From assembly GCA_003645185.1 (NCBI GenBank), contig QNEL01000021.1, positions 1 to 33,835 of the forward strand: a stretch of 33,835 bases of DNA. The letters are read 5' to 3'. The notes under the pieces are model-generated. The model had not been told where the DNA came from, ran no database searches, and was given only the letters and a program-made list of their open reading frames with translations. The first letter of the stretch is position 1; each line of letters opens with the position of its first letter. This document shows, piece after piece, positions 6,601 to 16,447 of this stretch. The position numbers and the translations under genes were made by a program. Origin of the DNA: Candidatus Parabeggiatoa sp. nov. 3 (GTDB lineage: Bacteria; Pseudomonadota; Gammaproteobacteria; Beggiatoales; Beggiatoaceae).

Positions 6601-9600
6601 TTAAAAGGGAGAATCACAAGGCCCTATGCCAAATGGATTTTGCAGTGGACAAATTCCTTTTTTCGCATCAGCAGCTTCACAACCGGTGTTCACATAGAGA
6701 ACATCCTGACTTTCACTACCCGCTACCGTTAAGCGTGCTGTGATTTCAGCCCTTACCCAAAAAGCATATTGTATTGCATACACCACATTAAAGTCGGCAT
6801 AACCATTACTTCCCGTCTTGAGATTTAACTTATCCACAGTAATCACATTACCCGGATCAAGTTGGTTATTGCTATTCAAGTCCTCACTTGCGTCAAGTAT
6901 ACCATTGCGATTAATGTCTTCATTAAAGCAATAGTTACTCTGAATTTCCGGATCCAGAGTCACATTACCATCAGCATCAACTAGAGCCGCCCCTTTAATG
7001 TAAAGTACAGGATAAATACCCAAAGTCACTTCAGCATCACTCACTGGTGTACCATTGGCATCGGTGACTAAAACAGTATGAAACACATTATACCTTGTGC
7101 CATCTGTTTCGTCGTCTCTGGTCAGCTTGTTGCCAGAGCCAATAGCCACAAACAAGCTCTTTTTAGCAACGGTTAGGTTGGCAGAAGCCGAAATACTGGT
7201 ATCGGCAACGGTAGCGGTTATTTTTACGCCATCTGAGGCACTAGACGATGGGCCGGCAATGTAGAGGGTACTGGCTCTGCCAAAGTCATCTGTTATCGCA
7301 GAACCTTGGGTCAGTCGTCCACCCGTAATATCTTCCAAGATGAAATTAACGCGCTTTCCAAAAACAAGGTTGTGTTCCGGATCACGTACCACCGCCAAAA
7401 TCTCGCTTTGTTCAGTTTCCGTACCGATGGGATTGGTACCAATCACGGCGGGATTCACTTGAAGCGTGAGAAACATTGCTTCGGCGGCCACAAACTTGAG
7501 ATTAAATTGCCGAGAAGGGCCACTTGGCTTTTCTGCCCTGACGGTAATAATGGCATCTCCCGCATCACCACTTGGTTTAATGGTAAATGTGGCATCGCCA
7601 TTAAAATCAGTAATGGCTTCATTCTTGTCCAAGCGGCCACGCGTTGTGGACAGGATGATTTTTTCATTGACTTGAGCCACTCCGCCTTCATCCCAATGTA
7701 TGTTAAATCGCTGACCTTCAGTTAATTGGAGAGGCACTCGACAACCTAAATCAAGTACACCGTTTTCATTCAAATCCTCTCCCAAATCAAGGATGCGATT
7801 GTTATTGCCATCTTCGTTTTCATCAATGGAAAGACAGAGATCGTTTGCAGAAGACATGGGGATGACGGTGAAATTACTATCGGAAATGGATATCTTCAAA
7901 ACCGCTTTTTCTGCCCCAGTTTTACTGGCCGTGATCGTATCTTCGCCAGCATTGCTGGCTGTCATAGTCACCTTAGTTTGACCTAGCGCATTTGTCACTG
8001 GAGATGTGGTATCGAAAGTATTATTCAAATCAGACGTGATGCTTATCGTTTGTCCACCGATGCCTTTGTTCGCGGAGTCTTTAAGAGAAATCGTTAGGGT
8101 TGCCGATGTGTTGACAATCACGGCCGTCGGGCCAGACAAGCTCAGTGTCGTACCCACCACGTTAATAGAAATACTATCCGTTTTCGGTTCGCCCGTGGTT
8201 GTCGCGACACTTGCCGTGACAATAATTGTGCGATTATCCTGATTGCCTTGCGTCGTTAAACGCGCTTGAGCTCGTCCAGAGATATCTGTGATACCAGGTG
8301 TTGCTTGGCTGGCTTCTATGGCAATTGGTACAAGTTCTCCAGAATCCGCGCGAAAACTCACTTCAGCGCCTTGTACCAAATTATTATCCTTGTTTTTGAC
8401 TATCGCGGTGATAATCACGCCTTCACTATTCCCTTCGGAACCGAGTTGTGGACTATCAGTGATTAAGCTGATTGTCGCGACATCTTTGGTCGGCCCATCT
8501 ATGCCGGCTTTAAAAATCACATCTACCGAATTACTGTTTAATATAGGCACACCATCTCGCCCTAAGGCCGATGCGGTTACTTTAACAGTGCCGGCCTGAC
8601 TGATAGTGATGCTGCTTTCAAATAGGCCAGTATTGTCAGCCGTTTGACCTTCAAATCCAGTTGAACCAAAGAAGGCCGATCCTGTCACATCAGGTGGTTC
8701 GTCACCGGGTGCGGTTGAAAATCTCACGGGCACACCGGCCATAGGGGTGCCACTGGCATCGCGTGCCAGTACTCTCAGTGTGACGGCACCTTGCCCCACT
8801 TCCACATTATTATTGAGTACGGTTAGCGTCAAAGTCGCGGGTATGGGTACAGCCACTGGTGTAAAAATGACTGGAACCGCATCTCCAGGGATGCCTTGGG
8901 CTACAGGCGTGACATTAACCACTAAAGTTGCGGTTAAGGTGTCGGTCAAATCAATTGCCGTTGTCGCTGTGGTGCGAAACTCACCTAGCGCATTCGTCGT
9001 ACCTGTTGTTTCAGCAATCGCTATGTCGTCTCGATCTGAAATGAGTTTGATCTCAACGCCTGGTACTGGGGCACCTCTCGTATCACGGGGAATCGTTATC
9101 AAAGTGATTTTAGATTTACCATCAGCCGGCTGTGGTGCATTTTCGACAAGGAGTTCAACGCTACTTGTCGTAATACCGGGGCCACCCGCAACAAAGTTAA
9201 CCAATACCGGCACACTAGAAATGTCAGTATCTTCTATAGAAAGCGTCACGGCAACTTCTCCTGCCATTGGAGAAGTAATTGTGGTTGTGAAGGTGCCATC
9301 GTCTAAGGTTTGGCCTTGAGCCGGATTAGCTATAGCTGATGTACCCGTGGGCATTTGCACAAACACAGGCACATTAGGCATAACCCGTCCACCGTTATCT
9401 CTTGCAACCACACGCACTGTAATACCGGTTGTGCCATCAGCGGGTTGGTTGTTATTCAGCACAGTGGGTTTAAAATCAACGACAGGTCGACCGATAGGTT
9501 CCTGTGGAACAAAGGTGATCGTTTTTGCAGTGCCGACAATACCTTTGACAACCGGAGTCACTTCGATGCTTTCCGCCACTGTACTGGTTACCGTGGTGCG

Positions 9601-12600
9601 AAATTCTCCCACCGCATTGGTTTGCCCGCCACCAATATCCAGATTAACAGAATTATCAGTTAATTCGACGGTTGCATTAGGTACAGCCTTACCGCTGGCA
9701 TCACGGAACGTGACAATCAAGGTAATTGGGGAATTGCCATCGGCCGCTTGTCTATCATTTTGAACTTGTAAATCAATACTGCCACTGTCTACCGTTTTAA
9801 AGGTGATGAACTGATGTTCACCGACAAAACCGTTGACAACTGGCGTGACTTTTATGAATTCTTCTACCGTACTGGTTACTGTGGTACGAAATTCTCCGAT
9901 GGCATTGGTTCTACCACCACCAATATCCAGATTAACAGAATCATCAATAAATTGAACCTCCGCGTCGGGTACCATATTACCCATGCCATCACGGAATGTC
10001 ACTATCAAAATAATGGCTGATTCTCCATCGGCCGGTTGCTCATTATTGAGTATGTCTAATTGAATCCGATTGCTGTTGACGGGCTTAAAGGTAATCGTTT
10101 TCTCATTACCCACAATACCTTTAACAACAGGCGTGATATCCATGCTTTCCGGCACAGTAGTGGTTACCGTGGTGCGAAATTCACCCAAAGCATTGGTTTT
10201 ACCCCCGTTTATCTTGACACGACTGGAGTCAGAAATGAGTTGTACATCGGCATCTGGAACGGGATTACCAAAAGCATCACGGAATGTCACGATTAAGGTG
10301 ATTGCCGATTCACCATCAGCCGGTTGCCCATCATTTTCAACTCGTAAATCAATCGTACCGCTATCTATGGGATCAAAGCGGATTTTCTGAATAGCTCTGA
10401 CACTGGGATCGGGAATCCCTTCGACTACCGCTGTCACTTCGATGGTTTGGGCCCTATCACTGGTTACCGTCGTGCGAAATTGACCCAGTTCATTCGTGAC
10501 ACCCGTACTACTTCCCATTGTCATTTGGGTTTCATCAGCGTCGGTAATCAATTTGATATTGACACCAGAAAGCGGAGTGTTTTTGTCATCACGGGGAGTG
10601 ACAGTCAAACTGATCTTAGATTCACCATCCGCAGGTTGTGGGCTATTGAAAACTTCCAACTCAAGCTGAGTCGGTATAGGCGGTTCAGTGCCAGGTGGCA
10701 GTGTCGGGGTTATAAATTTAATCATTTCTGGCCGACTCACAATAGCTGTTTTATCAACCACAAGCGTCACGGCAACTTGACCGGCTTCCGTGGAAGTGAT
10801 CTGAGTGGTAAAAGAGCCATTGTCTTCTGTATCCCCTTTAGAGGGTGTGGCTTTAGCCGCGATGCCAGCAGACATTTGTACAAAGATCGGTGCGCCGACC
10901 ACAGCTCTACCGTTACTGTCTCTCGCAACCACATCAATTTGAATGGCATCAGTACCATTGGCCAGTTGGTTATTACTTACAACATTAATATCTAAATTAG
11001 CCACTTGGCTGCCAATATTAATGACTTCTTCACCAGTCTCCTCATCAATATCAATACTGACAAAGGTGAGTGACTGGTCAGCAGTCAAAGTACGGGTTTT
11101 CGCCAAAGCCTTCACCGTTACGGAAACCTTTTCAGCTACCGTATCGCTGATTTTAAACACTGCCGTTCCGCCAGCGCCTGTTTCTACCAAACTGCTATCA
11201 AAAATCACCGTGTTAGAAGTCGCTTCTATTGTCACGGGTACACCCGATACTGGGGTACCTGCGCTATCGCGCACCATCGCGGTTAAAGTAATTTGATCTG
11301 AACCCCCTGCTGTTTGGAACAAAGGATTGGCTAATAGAAGAATCGACTGAATAGTGGCTTCTTCCTCTTCCTCCTCCTCTGGTACTAAGGGTTTAGCTTT
11401 AAATTTGACCGTCACTTCATTACTGTTGATTTCTCCAATAACCGCTTTAGCGGTAAATTGTTCAACAACCGTATCTGTGAGGGCAACTGAAAAACGACCA
11501 CTTTTATCAGTCGTCACACTATCCCCTTCTTCAAACTGGGCAGAACCGCCACTGACAATAATGCTAACCATTTGTTTTTCAATGGGATTACCGGCTTCAT
11601 CCAATACGCGACCACGCAGATAAACCTTATCTGTACCATTAGCGGGTTGATTATTATCGATCGGGTTATCCAGTTCTATTTTAGCGACTTGAGCGCCGCT
11701 ATCTGATACGGCCTCTTCAGGACTCGCAAAAATAATGGTTTGTGAAATGGTTTTGGTTTGTTCGCCGCTAGTTGCCGTAGCCGTGATATTCACCATTTCT
11801 TCAACATTATTGCTGATATTCAATTCAAAACGACCTTCATTCCCCGTATTACCGTTGATATAATTCCAGTTGTATTCTTCACCGATGCTTAATTTGCTGG
11901 TGTTAGAATCACTGGTAATGCGGATCGGTACATGAGGCACAGGGACACCAGAAAGATCACGTGCAATGACGATCATTGTTGCGACACTTGTCCCATTAGC
12001 GGGTACATTATTCTTTTTAACCACTAAATCAATGTCTTCTATGCCGCTGACCACTTCACTGGCAACAAAGCTGAGTGTCAAGGGGCCGGCTGCTGTGCCG
12101 CCCGCGAAAGGCGTTACCTTCGTTGTTTCTGGAACCGTATTGGTAATGCCCGTAGTAAATTCACCATTGAGATCAGTGTATCCAAAGGTTTCTGTTGGAA
12201 CGGCGGAGGAATTGAGCGCAAAGGACAGACCGACAAGCATACCAGGAATACCGATACCTCCGGCATTACGTGCTCGAACTTGGATATTGATGGGTGTTGT
12301 GCCATCAGCTGGCACGCTGCCATCAGTGAGTACTTTCGCGCTCACTTGTCCCCCAAAAAAGAGCGTCATATTAAAGCCGCCTTTATAATTGCCTGTACCA
12401 CTGATATTAATCGTCACATTGCCACTACCAGGATGACTGACCGTAAAGGTAGCCTCTCCATGACTATTGCTGCTACTTGGCACATTTTCCAAGCTGCCTT
12501 GACCCGAAACGAGAATGACTGCAATGGTCACATTGGGCTCAAGGACATAAGATGGGGTATCATCATTGGGATCAATGGCTTCATAAGTGGTCAATTTGAC

Positions 12601-12816
12601 CGTCGTACTGCCCCCACTGGGCAAAATCTCTTGTGCGCTAGTAAAAACCGTCACATTCTGAGGGCCATCGGATAAAGAGGTAGAGGTATCTCCCCCCGTT
12701 TTGCCCCCAGTACCAACCACTAGCCCGCTGGGTTCATCGGAACCCCCTCCACAGGCCGTGAGCAAACTCAGTATGAGTGTAAGTATCAGCCCTTGGCTGA
12801 AAAATCGTATTGACAT
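6601..12816 (-). CDS. Giant lipoprotein of bacterial Ig-like (Big_1/invasin-type) repeats
   Basis: This encodes 2071 residues, with AAGGATT upstream of the ATG. Residues 1-22 are a lipoprotein signal peptide with lipobox LLTAC (C22), followed by GGGSDEPSG. The body consists of at least 16 Ig-like repeats of about 95 residues. Most begin with a strand, then NNxQPADG or a variant, IxLxVxxRDxxGxPVPxxxVxL, and end TNALGEFRTTVT. Repeats coded between about 9400 and 10400 are so alike that recent tandem duplication is likely. A PEEEEEEEA linker lies near residue 485. Two Asp/Asn-rich loops with EF-hand/dockerin-like spacing (DENEDGNNNRILDLGED near 1663; DINRNGILDASEDLNSNN near 1965) may bind calcium. 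The protein is presumably a surface adhesin or cell-wall rod anchored by lipid; the outer face is inferred. Confidence 0.9.
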   Translation of the reverse strand: MSIRFFSQGLILTLILSLLTACGGGSDEPSGLVVGTGGKTGGDTSTSLSDGPQNVTVFTSAQEILPSGGSTTVKLTTYEAIDPNDDTPSYVLEPNVTIAVILVSGQGSLENVPSSSNSHGEATFTVSHPGSGNVTINISGTGNYKGGFNMTLFFGGQVSAKVLTDGSVPADGTTPINIQVRARNAGGIGIPGMLVGLSFALNSSAVPTETFGYTDLNGEFTTGITNTVPETTKVTPFAGGTAAGPLTLSFVASEVVSGIEDIDLVVKKNNVPANGTSVATMIVIARDLSGVPVPHVPIRITSDSNTSKLSIGEEYNWNYINGNTGNEGRFELNISNNVEEMVNITATATSGEQTKTISQTIIFASPEEAVSDSGAQVAKIELDNPIDNNQPANGTDKVYLRGRVLDEAGNPIEKQMVSIIVSGGSAQFEEGDSVTTDKSGRFSVALTDTVVEQFTAKAVIGEINSNEVTVKFKAKPLVPEEEEEEEATIQSILLLANPLFQTAGGSDQITLTAMVRDSAGTPVSGVPVTIEATSNTVIFDSSLVETGAGGTAVFKISDTVAEKVSVTVKALAKTRTLTADQSLTFVSIDIDEETGEEVINIGSQVANLDINVVSNNQLANGTDAIQIDVVARDSNGRAVVGAPIFVQMSAGIAAKATPSKGDTEDNGSFTTQITSTEAGQVAVTLVVDKTAIVSRPEMIKFITPTLPPGTEPPIPTQLELEVFNSPQPADGESKISLTVTPRDDKNTPLSGVNIKLITDADETQMTMGSSTGVTNELGQFRTTVTSDRAQTIEVTAVVEGIPDPSVRAIQKIRFDPIDSGTIDLRVENDGQPADGESAITLIVTFRDAFGNPVPDADVQLISDSSRVKINGGKTNALGEFRTTVTTTVPESMDITPVVKGIVGNEKTITFKPVNSNRIQLDILNNEQPADGESAIILIVTFRDGMGNMVPDAEVQFIDDSVNLDIGGGRTNAIGEFRTTVTSTVEEFIKVTPVVNGFVGEHQFITFKTVDSGSIDLQVQNDRQAADGNSPITLIVTFRDASGKAVPNATVELTDNSVNLDIGGGQTNAVGEFRTTVTSTVAESIEVTPVVKGIVGTAKTITFVPQEPIGRPVVDFKPTVLNNNQPADGTTGITVRVVARDNGGRVMPNVPVFVQMPTGTSAIANPAQGQTLDDGTFTTTITSPMAGEVAVTLSIEDTDISSVPVLVNFVAGGPGITTSSVELLVENAPQPADGKSKITLITIPRDTRGAPVPGVEIKLISDRDDIAIAETTGTTNALGEFRTTATTAIDLTDTLTATLVVNVTPVAQGIPGDAVPVIFTPVAVPIPATLTLTVLNNNVEVGQGAVTLRVLARDASGTPMAGVPVRFSTAPGDEPPDVTGSAFFGSTGFEGQTADNTGLFESSITISQAGTVKVTASALGRDGVPILNSNSVDVIFKAGIDGPTKDVATISLITDSPQLGSEGNSEGVIITAIVKNKDNNLVQGAEVSFRADSGELVPIAIEASQATPGITDISGRAQARLTTQGNQDNRTIIVTASVATTTGEPKTDSISINVVGTTLSLSGPTAVIVNTSATLTISLKDSANKGIGGQTISITSDLNNTFDTTSPVTNALGQTKVTMTASNAGEDTITASKTGAEKAVLKISISDSNFTVIPMSSANDLCLSIDENEDGNNNRILDLGEDLNENGVLDLGCRVPLQLTEGQRFNIHWDEGGVAQVNEKIILSTTRGRLDKNEAITDFNGDATFTIKPSGDAGDAIITVRAEKPSGPSRQFNLKFVAAEAMFLTLQVNPAVIGTNPIGTETEQSEILAVVRDPEHNLVFGKRVNFILEDITGGRLTQGSAITDDFGRASTLYIAGPSSSASDGVKITATVADTSISASANLTVAKKSLFVAIGSGNKLTRDDETDGTRYNVFHTVLVTDANGTPVSDAEVTLGIYPVLYIKGAALVDADGNVTLDPEIQSNYCFNEDINRNGILDASEDLNSNNQLDPGNVITVDKLNLKTGSNGYADFNVVYAIQYAFWVRAEITARLTVAGSESQDVLYVNTGCEAADAKKGICPLQNPFGIGPCDSPF

Positions 12817-12872
12817 TGATTTAATCCTTTTTTTCAGTTATTGAAGTTATTGAATGTAGGGGGCCGGTAACA

Positions 12873-13116
12873 GGTTTTTGTTGCCCACCAATGTGCCCAC
12901 TCGTGTTGCAATGTGGGATTGTTATTTTTTATTTAACGCAAGAAAGAGACGCAAGAGAATGTATTTCACGCTAAAGTTTCGCGGAGCGAAACTTTAGCGT
13001 GAAATGGTGGGTAACGGGTTTTTGTTGCCCACCAATGTGCCCACTCGTGTTGCAATGTGGGATTGTTATTTTTTATTTAACGCAAGAGACGCAAGAGACG
13101 CAAGAGACGCAAGAGA
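12873..13116. repeat. 71-bp direct repeat, 43-bp palindrome and 9-bp microrepeats
   Basis: Identical 71-base copies lie at 12873-12943 and 13017-13087 (both contain TTGTTGCCCACCAATGTGCC). Between them is the palindrome 12963-13005, with 20-base perfect arms (ATTTCACGCTAAAGTTTCGC and its complement) around GGA. At 13081-13116 CGCAAGAGA is repeated four times and ends two bases before the pilQ stop. The gap between the Ig lipoprotein and pilQ (12817-13118) holds no gene. Confidence 0.9.
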
Positions 13117-13118
13117 CG

Positions 13119-15515
13119 CTAAGTGCCTTTTAGAATCCTGGGTGTGACAAAAATCAGGAGTTCCGATTTATCATCTCGACTTGAACGACGTTTGAAAAGA
13201 TTACCTATCAGAGGGAGATCAGACAAAAAAGGAACTCTCGTTATGTTGTTGCTACTGGAACGCTCATAAACACCCCCTAACACAACCGTCTCACCATTAT
13301 CAACGAGTACATTCGTTTTCACCTCGCGTTTGTCAATACTGACAATGCCATTAATGCGTGCTCCTACCGAATCTTTTTTGATCGATAATTCCATGTTAAT
13401 ACGGTCATCTGGCGTAATCTGCGGTGTCACTTTCAGTTCTAATACCGCCTGTTTAAACTGGACTTCGGCCACTGCACCGACTCCGGCTAATTGAACGTAA
13501 GGAATTTCAGTGCCTTGGGTAATAATGGCTTCTTGTTGATTACCCGTGATAACACGTGGACTGGAGACAATCTCGCCATTGCCTTCTGATTGCATCGCCG
13601 ATAATTCCAATTGTAGTAAATAGCTACCAATTTTACCAATGGCTAATCCGAGAGCCGCCGGGGTACCGTCAACAATAGCTGGTAAACTCACAATAAAGTT
13701 TTCTCCTTGACCTTCCCCCGTCAAAGTATTATCGCTGGTAAATCCTGTCCCCCCCGAAAATAAGGTATCACCACCCACTTTACCGCCAAAAACCACGCCA
13801 TTGCCTTCTCCAAGATCTTCATTGGCACTGTAACCAAATTTGACACCTAAACCTTTACTGAAATTACTGTTAGCAATCACCAGTCTCGACTCAATCAGCA
13901 CTTGACGTATCGGCGTATCAAGTGAGTTGATTAAATTACGGATTTCAGAAATTTTGGATGCTGTCTCTTGAATGATAAGGGTATTGGTTCTTTCATCTGT
14001 AGAGACATTACCCCGTTGGGAAACAAATGAATGTTGCCCCCGAGTGTGTAGCAGATTGGCCAGATCATTCGCTTTGGCGTAATTGACCTTAATAAATTCG
14101 GTGTGAAGTGGTTCAAGCTCCTTGATTTTTTTCTGGGCTGACAATTCGCGTTGCTTACGCTCATCAAGATTTTTTTTCAAATCTATCATAACCACATTGC
14201 CGATCTTTCTCATGCCTAATCCTTTTGCTTCAAGGATAATATCAAGAGCTTGATCCCAAGGAAGGTTTTTGAGCCGCAAGGTAATAGAACCACTGACGTC
14301 TTGGCTTGCGATCATATTCATATTGACCCACGGCAAATCAAACAGCAACGATAATACGGCACGCACTTCAACATCTTGAAAATTGAAAGAAACCAGTTGA
14401 CCCTCGTATTTGCGTTCCTCAATCTTGATTTTGTCCTGTTTAACTTTTACTTTTTCTTTAACCTCAATCACATATAAATTGTCTTTTTGGTAGGCATGAT
14501 GTTCAAAATTGCCTTTGGCGGTGATCTTCATACGCACATTGGAACCACGCGGGAAGGTGTCTATGAAACTGATTGGCGTGGCAAAATCTAAGACATCCAA
14601 GCGCCGATCCAGTTTTTTAGGCAGAGCGGTATCGGAAAATTCCAACACAATATTCTGGCCCTTAGGAGACATATCCACCACAATAGCAGAATCCGATAAA
14701 GTGATAGCAATGCGTCCAGTGCCATCTGAGGTACGCTGAAAATCAATATCTTGTATGTGAGGGCCTCTAGGAACTGGCCGACTGCTTACCGGTGTTGGTG
14801 AAGTCCACCCCGTATACGATTCTTCATATCCGCTATGACTCGATGGCACGGGTGAAGTCCACCGTGTAGGTGATTCTTCATACCCGCTAGGAGTCGATGA
14901 CACGGGTGAAGTCCATCCCGTAGACGAGTCTTCATATCCGCTAGGAGTCGATGACACGGGTGAAGTCCATCCCGTAGACGAGTCTTCATATCCGCTATGA
15001 CTCGATGACACGGATGGGGTAGAGATCGTTGGGCTTCTAGGAATCAGCGAATCGCGAGTAGAGGGCATTGTACTCTTGGATGCCATATTTTCTACCGTTA
15101 CCAACACGCGATGACTAGCCACCTGAATGTCATAAGGCACCATTGTTACCATTTTGAGAACAACGCGAGTACGGTCACGCGCTTCCACGGCACGGGTACT
15201 TTGTACCACGCCAATACCTATGGTTTGAGATTTTTTTTTCAATCCCAGTTTAGTATCGGGAAAGTCCAACACAATGCGTGCTGGGTTGTCTGTCGAAAAA
15301 CTTTGAGGGGGTTGAACCGAATGGGCAAAATTTAATTGGATTTGTACGCGATTGCCTGGCATCGTAGAAAATCCAATTTTGTTTAAGCGATTGAAAGTGT
15401 CTAAGGCAACAGCGTTGGGCATCAAAAATAAATGAGAACCCATTAGCAAAAGGAACCCTGTCGCCATGATTTGAAAAACGCTGCGTAGTCTTTTTAAAAC
15501 GAATAATGGGATCAT
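13119..15515 (-). CDS. pilQ: Type IV pilus outer-membrane secretin PilQ
   Basis: PilQ forms the outer-membrane ring through which the type IV pilus passes. The ATG at 15515 is preferred (798 residues): GGGAGG lies 9 bases upstream, while the TTG at 15524 touches that site. Order of domains: signal peptide (about 1-38); AMIN domain (LNKIGFSTMPGNRVQIQLNF on); a Ser/Pro/Gly/Tyr linker of four 18-residue repeats; second AMIN domain (DIDFQRTSDGTGRIAITL); STN domain (SFNFQDVEVRAVLSLLF); secretin N domain (FIKVNYAKANDLANLL); and the secretin barrel ending VPFLSDLPLIGNLFKRR and ELLIFVTPRIL. It is the last gene of pilMNOPQ, about 300 bases after pilP; the usual aroK/aroB do not follow, and a giant adhesin does. 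Confidence 0.96.
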   Translation of the reverse strand: MIPLFVLKRLRSVFQIMATGFLLLMGSHLFLMPNAVALDTFNRLNKIGFSTMPGNRVQIQLNFAHSVQPPQSFSTDNPARIVLDFPDTKLGLKKKSQTIGIGVVQSTRAVEARDRTRVVLKMVTMVPYDIQVASHRVLVTVENMASKSTMPSTRDSLIPRSPTISTPSVSSSHSGYEDSSTGWTSPVSSTPSGYEDSSTGWTSPVSSTPSGYEESPTRWTSPVPSSHSGYEESYTGWTSPTPVSSRPVPRGPHIQDIDFQRTSDGTGRIAITLSDSAIVVDMSPKGQNIVLEFSDTALPKKLDRRLDVLDFATPISFIDTFPRGSNVRMKITAKGNFEHHAYQKDNLYVIEVKEKVKVKQDKIKIEERKYEGQLVSFNFQDVEVRAVLSLLFDLPWVNMNMIASQDVSGSITLRLKNLPWDQALDIILEAKGLGMRKIGNVVMIDLKKNLDERKQRELSAQKKIKELEPLHTEFIKVNYAKANDLANLLHTRGQHSFVSQRGNVSTDERTNTLIIQETASKISEIRNLINSLDTPIRQVLIESRLVIANSNFSKGLGVKFGYSANEDLGEGNGVVFGGKVGGDTLFSGGTGFTSDNTLTGEGQGENFIVSLPAIVDGTPAALGLAIGKIGSYLLQLELSAMQSEGNGEIVSSPRVITGNQQEAIITQGTEIPYVQLAGVGAVAEVQFKQAVLELKVTPQITPDDRINMELSIKKDSVGARINGIVSIDKREVKTNVLVDNGETVVLGGVYERSSSNNITRVPFLSDLPLIGNLFKRRSSRDDKSELLIFVTPRILKGT
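14797..15012 (-). repeat. Four in-frame 54-bp repeats inside pilQ
   Basis: Units begin GGTGAAGTCCA at 14797, 14851, 14905 and 14959. They encode 18-residue repeats of the form SSTPSGYEDSSTGWTSPV in the linker between the two AMIN domains. The two middle copies are nearly identical. Being a multiple of three, the array can change copy number without breaking the frame. Confidence 0.93.
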
Positions 15516-15524
15516 TTTGATCAA

Positions 15525-15815
15525 CCTCCCAATTCAATTAAAGAATGAAAAGAATGAAAGGCATTGTATTTAGAACCGATTCAATTCAACCCGAACGCAT
15601 ACAATACCGAGAAACACAAAGAATGAAAAGAAAGAATGAAAAGGCCATTGTATTTGATCAGATTCAATCCGAACGCATACAGAGATAAACACAAAGAATG
15701 AAAAGGCCATTGATTATAGAATAGAACCGATTCAATTCAACCAGGACGCATACAATACCGAGAAACACAGTGTGAAATGTTGCACATCAACTTGATGCCT
15801 AAATGAACGGCATAC
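15525..15815. other. pilP-pilQ gap with direct repeats
   Basis: No gene is seen. The gap is built of repeats: about 46 bases starting GAACCGATTCAATTCAACC at 15573-15618 recur at 15724-15769, and AAAGAATGAAAAG occurs several times. In most gammaproteobacteria pilP and pilQ are nearly adjacent, so the 291 bases look like expanded repeats. Confidence 0.75.
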
Positions 15816-16403
15816 TTAACCATCCAACAATTGAATTGTTGATATTTTATCCTTCCAGCACCCTTCACCATCAGGAATCTGTTCTAAAACGTCGATTTCT
15901 GTTTCAGAAACATTGATAATTTTGCCGTAGTATTGGCCCATATAATCTCCCTGTTTGACATGATAAATCGTACCCTCGCTTTTTGAAATCACTAATGCCC
16001 ACAAAGTCTTATTGGCTTCCAATGTTCCCACCATTTGTAGCGCATCAAGAGGCATCAGTTCTATGCCTACCCGCACCCTATTAGAATCTGGAGTTGGACA
16101 AGGCTCTTTTCCATCTTTTCCACGAGTTGTTGTTTTAGGTATATTGATAGGATTTGGCCCTTGAGTGTTGTCTTTTAAAGGTATAAAGGGATCACGCAAA
16201 TGTTGTACTTCGTAGAAATAGGGATTAATTTGCTTAATATCTGGCATCGCGTCGACATGTGGGTTTTCTCTGGCCTCGATTTTGGCAAGCTCTTTTTTTA
16301 AATCTCGCATACTGCGATCACCGCATGCCGATAGAAATAGTGTTATCAACAGACTATAGAACCCAAAACGGTAGCGATATTTTGGCTGCCTAAAATTTGT
16401 CAT
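15816..16403 (-). CDS. pilP: Type IV pilus assembly lipoprotein PilP
   Basis: This encodes 195 residues with GGAG about 8 bases upstream of the ATG. The signal peptide ends in a lipobox (FLSAC, C27). A disordered stretch follows (DLKKELAKIEARENP), then the PilQ-facing beta domain with the family signature LRDPFIPL, MPLDALQMVGTL, WALV and VKQGDYMGQYYGKI. PilP is an inner-membrane lipoprotein that joins the PilM/N/O platform to the secretin PilQ. The insert upstream separates it from pilO by 537 bases, so its transcription may be weakened or driven from elsewhere. Confidence 0.95.
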   Translation of the reverse strand: MTNFRQPKYRYRFGFYSLLITLFLSACGDRSMRDLKKELAKIEARENPHVDAMPDIKQINPYFYEVQHLRDPFIPLKDNTQGPNPINIPKTTTRGKDGKEPCPTPDSNRVRVGIELMPLDALQMVGTLEANKTLWALVISKSEGTIYHVKQGDYMGQYYGKIINVSETEIDVLEQIPDGEGCWKDKISTIQLLDG

Positions 16404-16447
16404 AAAGATTCTCCTTTCATTACCATGAGTAATTGCTGAATTGGAGT

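Noticed and set aside
7306-12675. Many plus-strand ORFs of 60-190 codons
   Set aside because: All lie antisense within the Ig-repeat gene and repeat with its period; they have no recognisable domains.
12963-13005. Operator or terminator role for the ATTTCACGCTAAAG palindromes
   Set aside because: The same palindrome occurs in unrelated contexts (27823, 31397), which suggests a dispersed repeat and not a gene-specific site.
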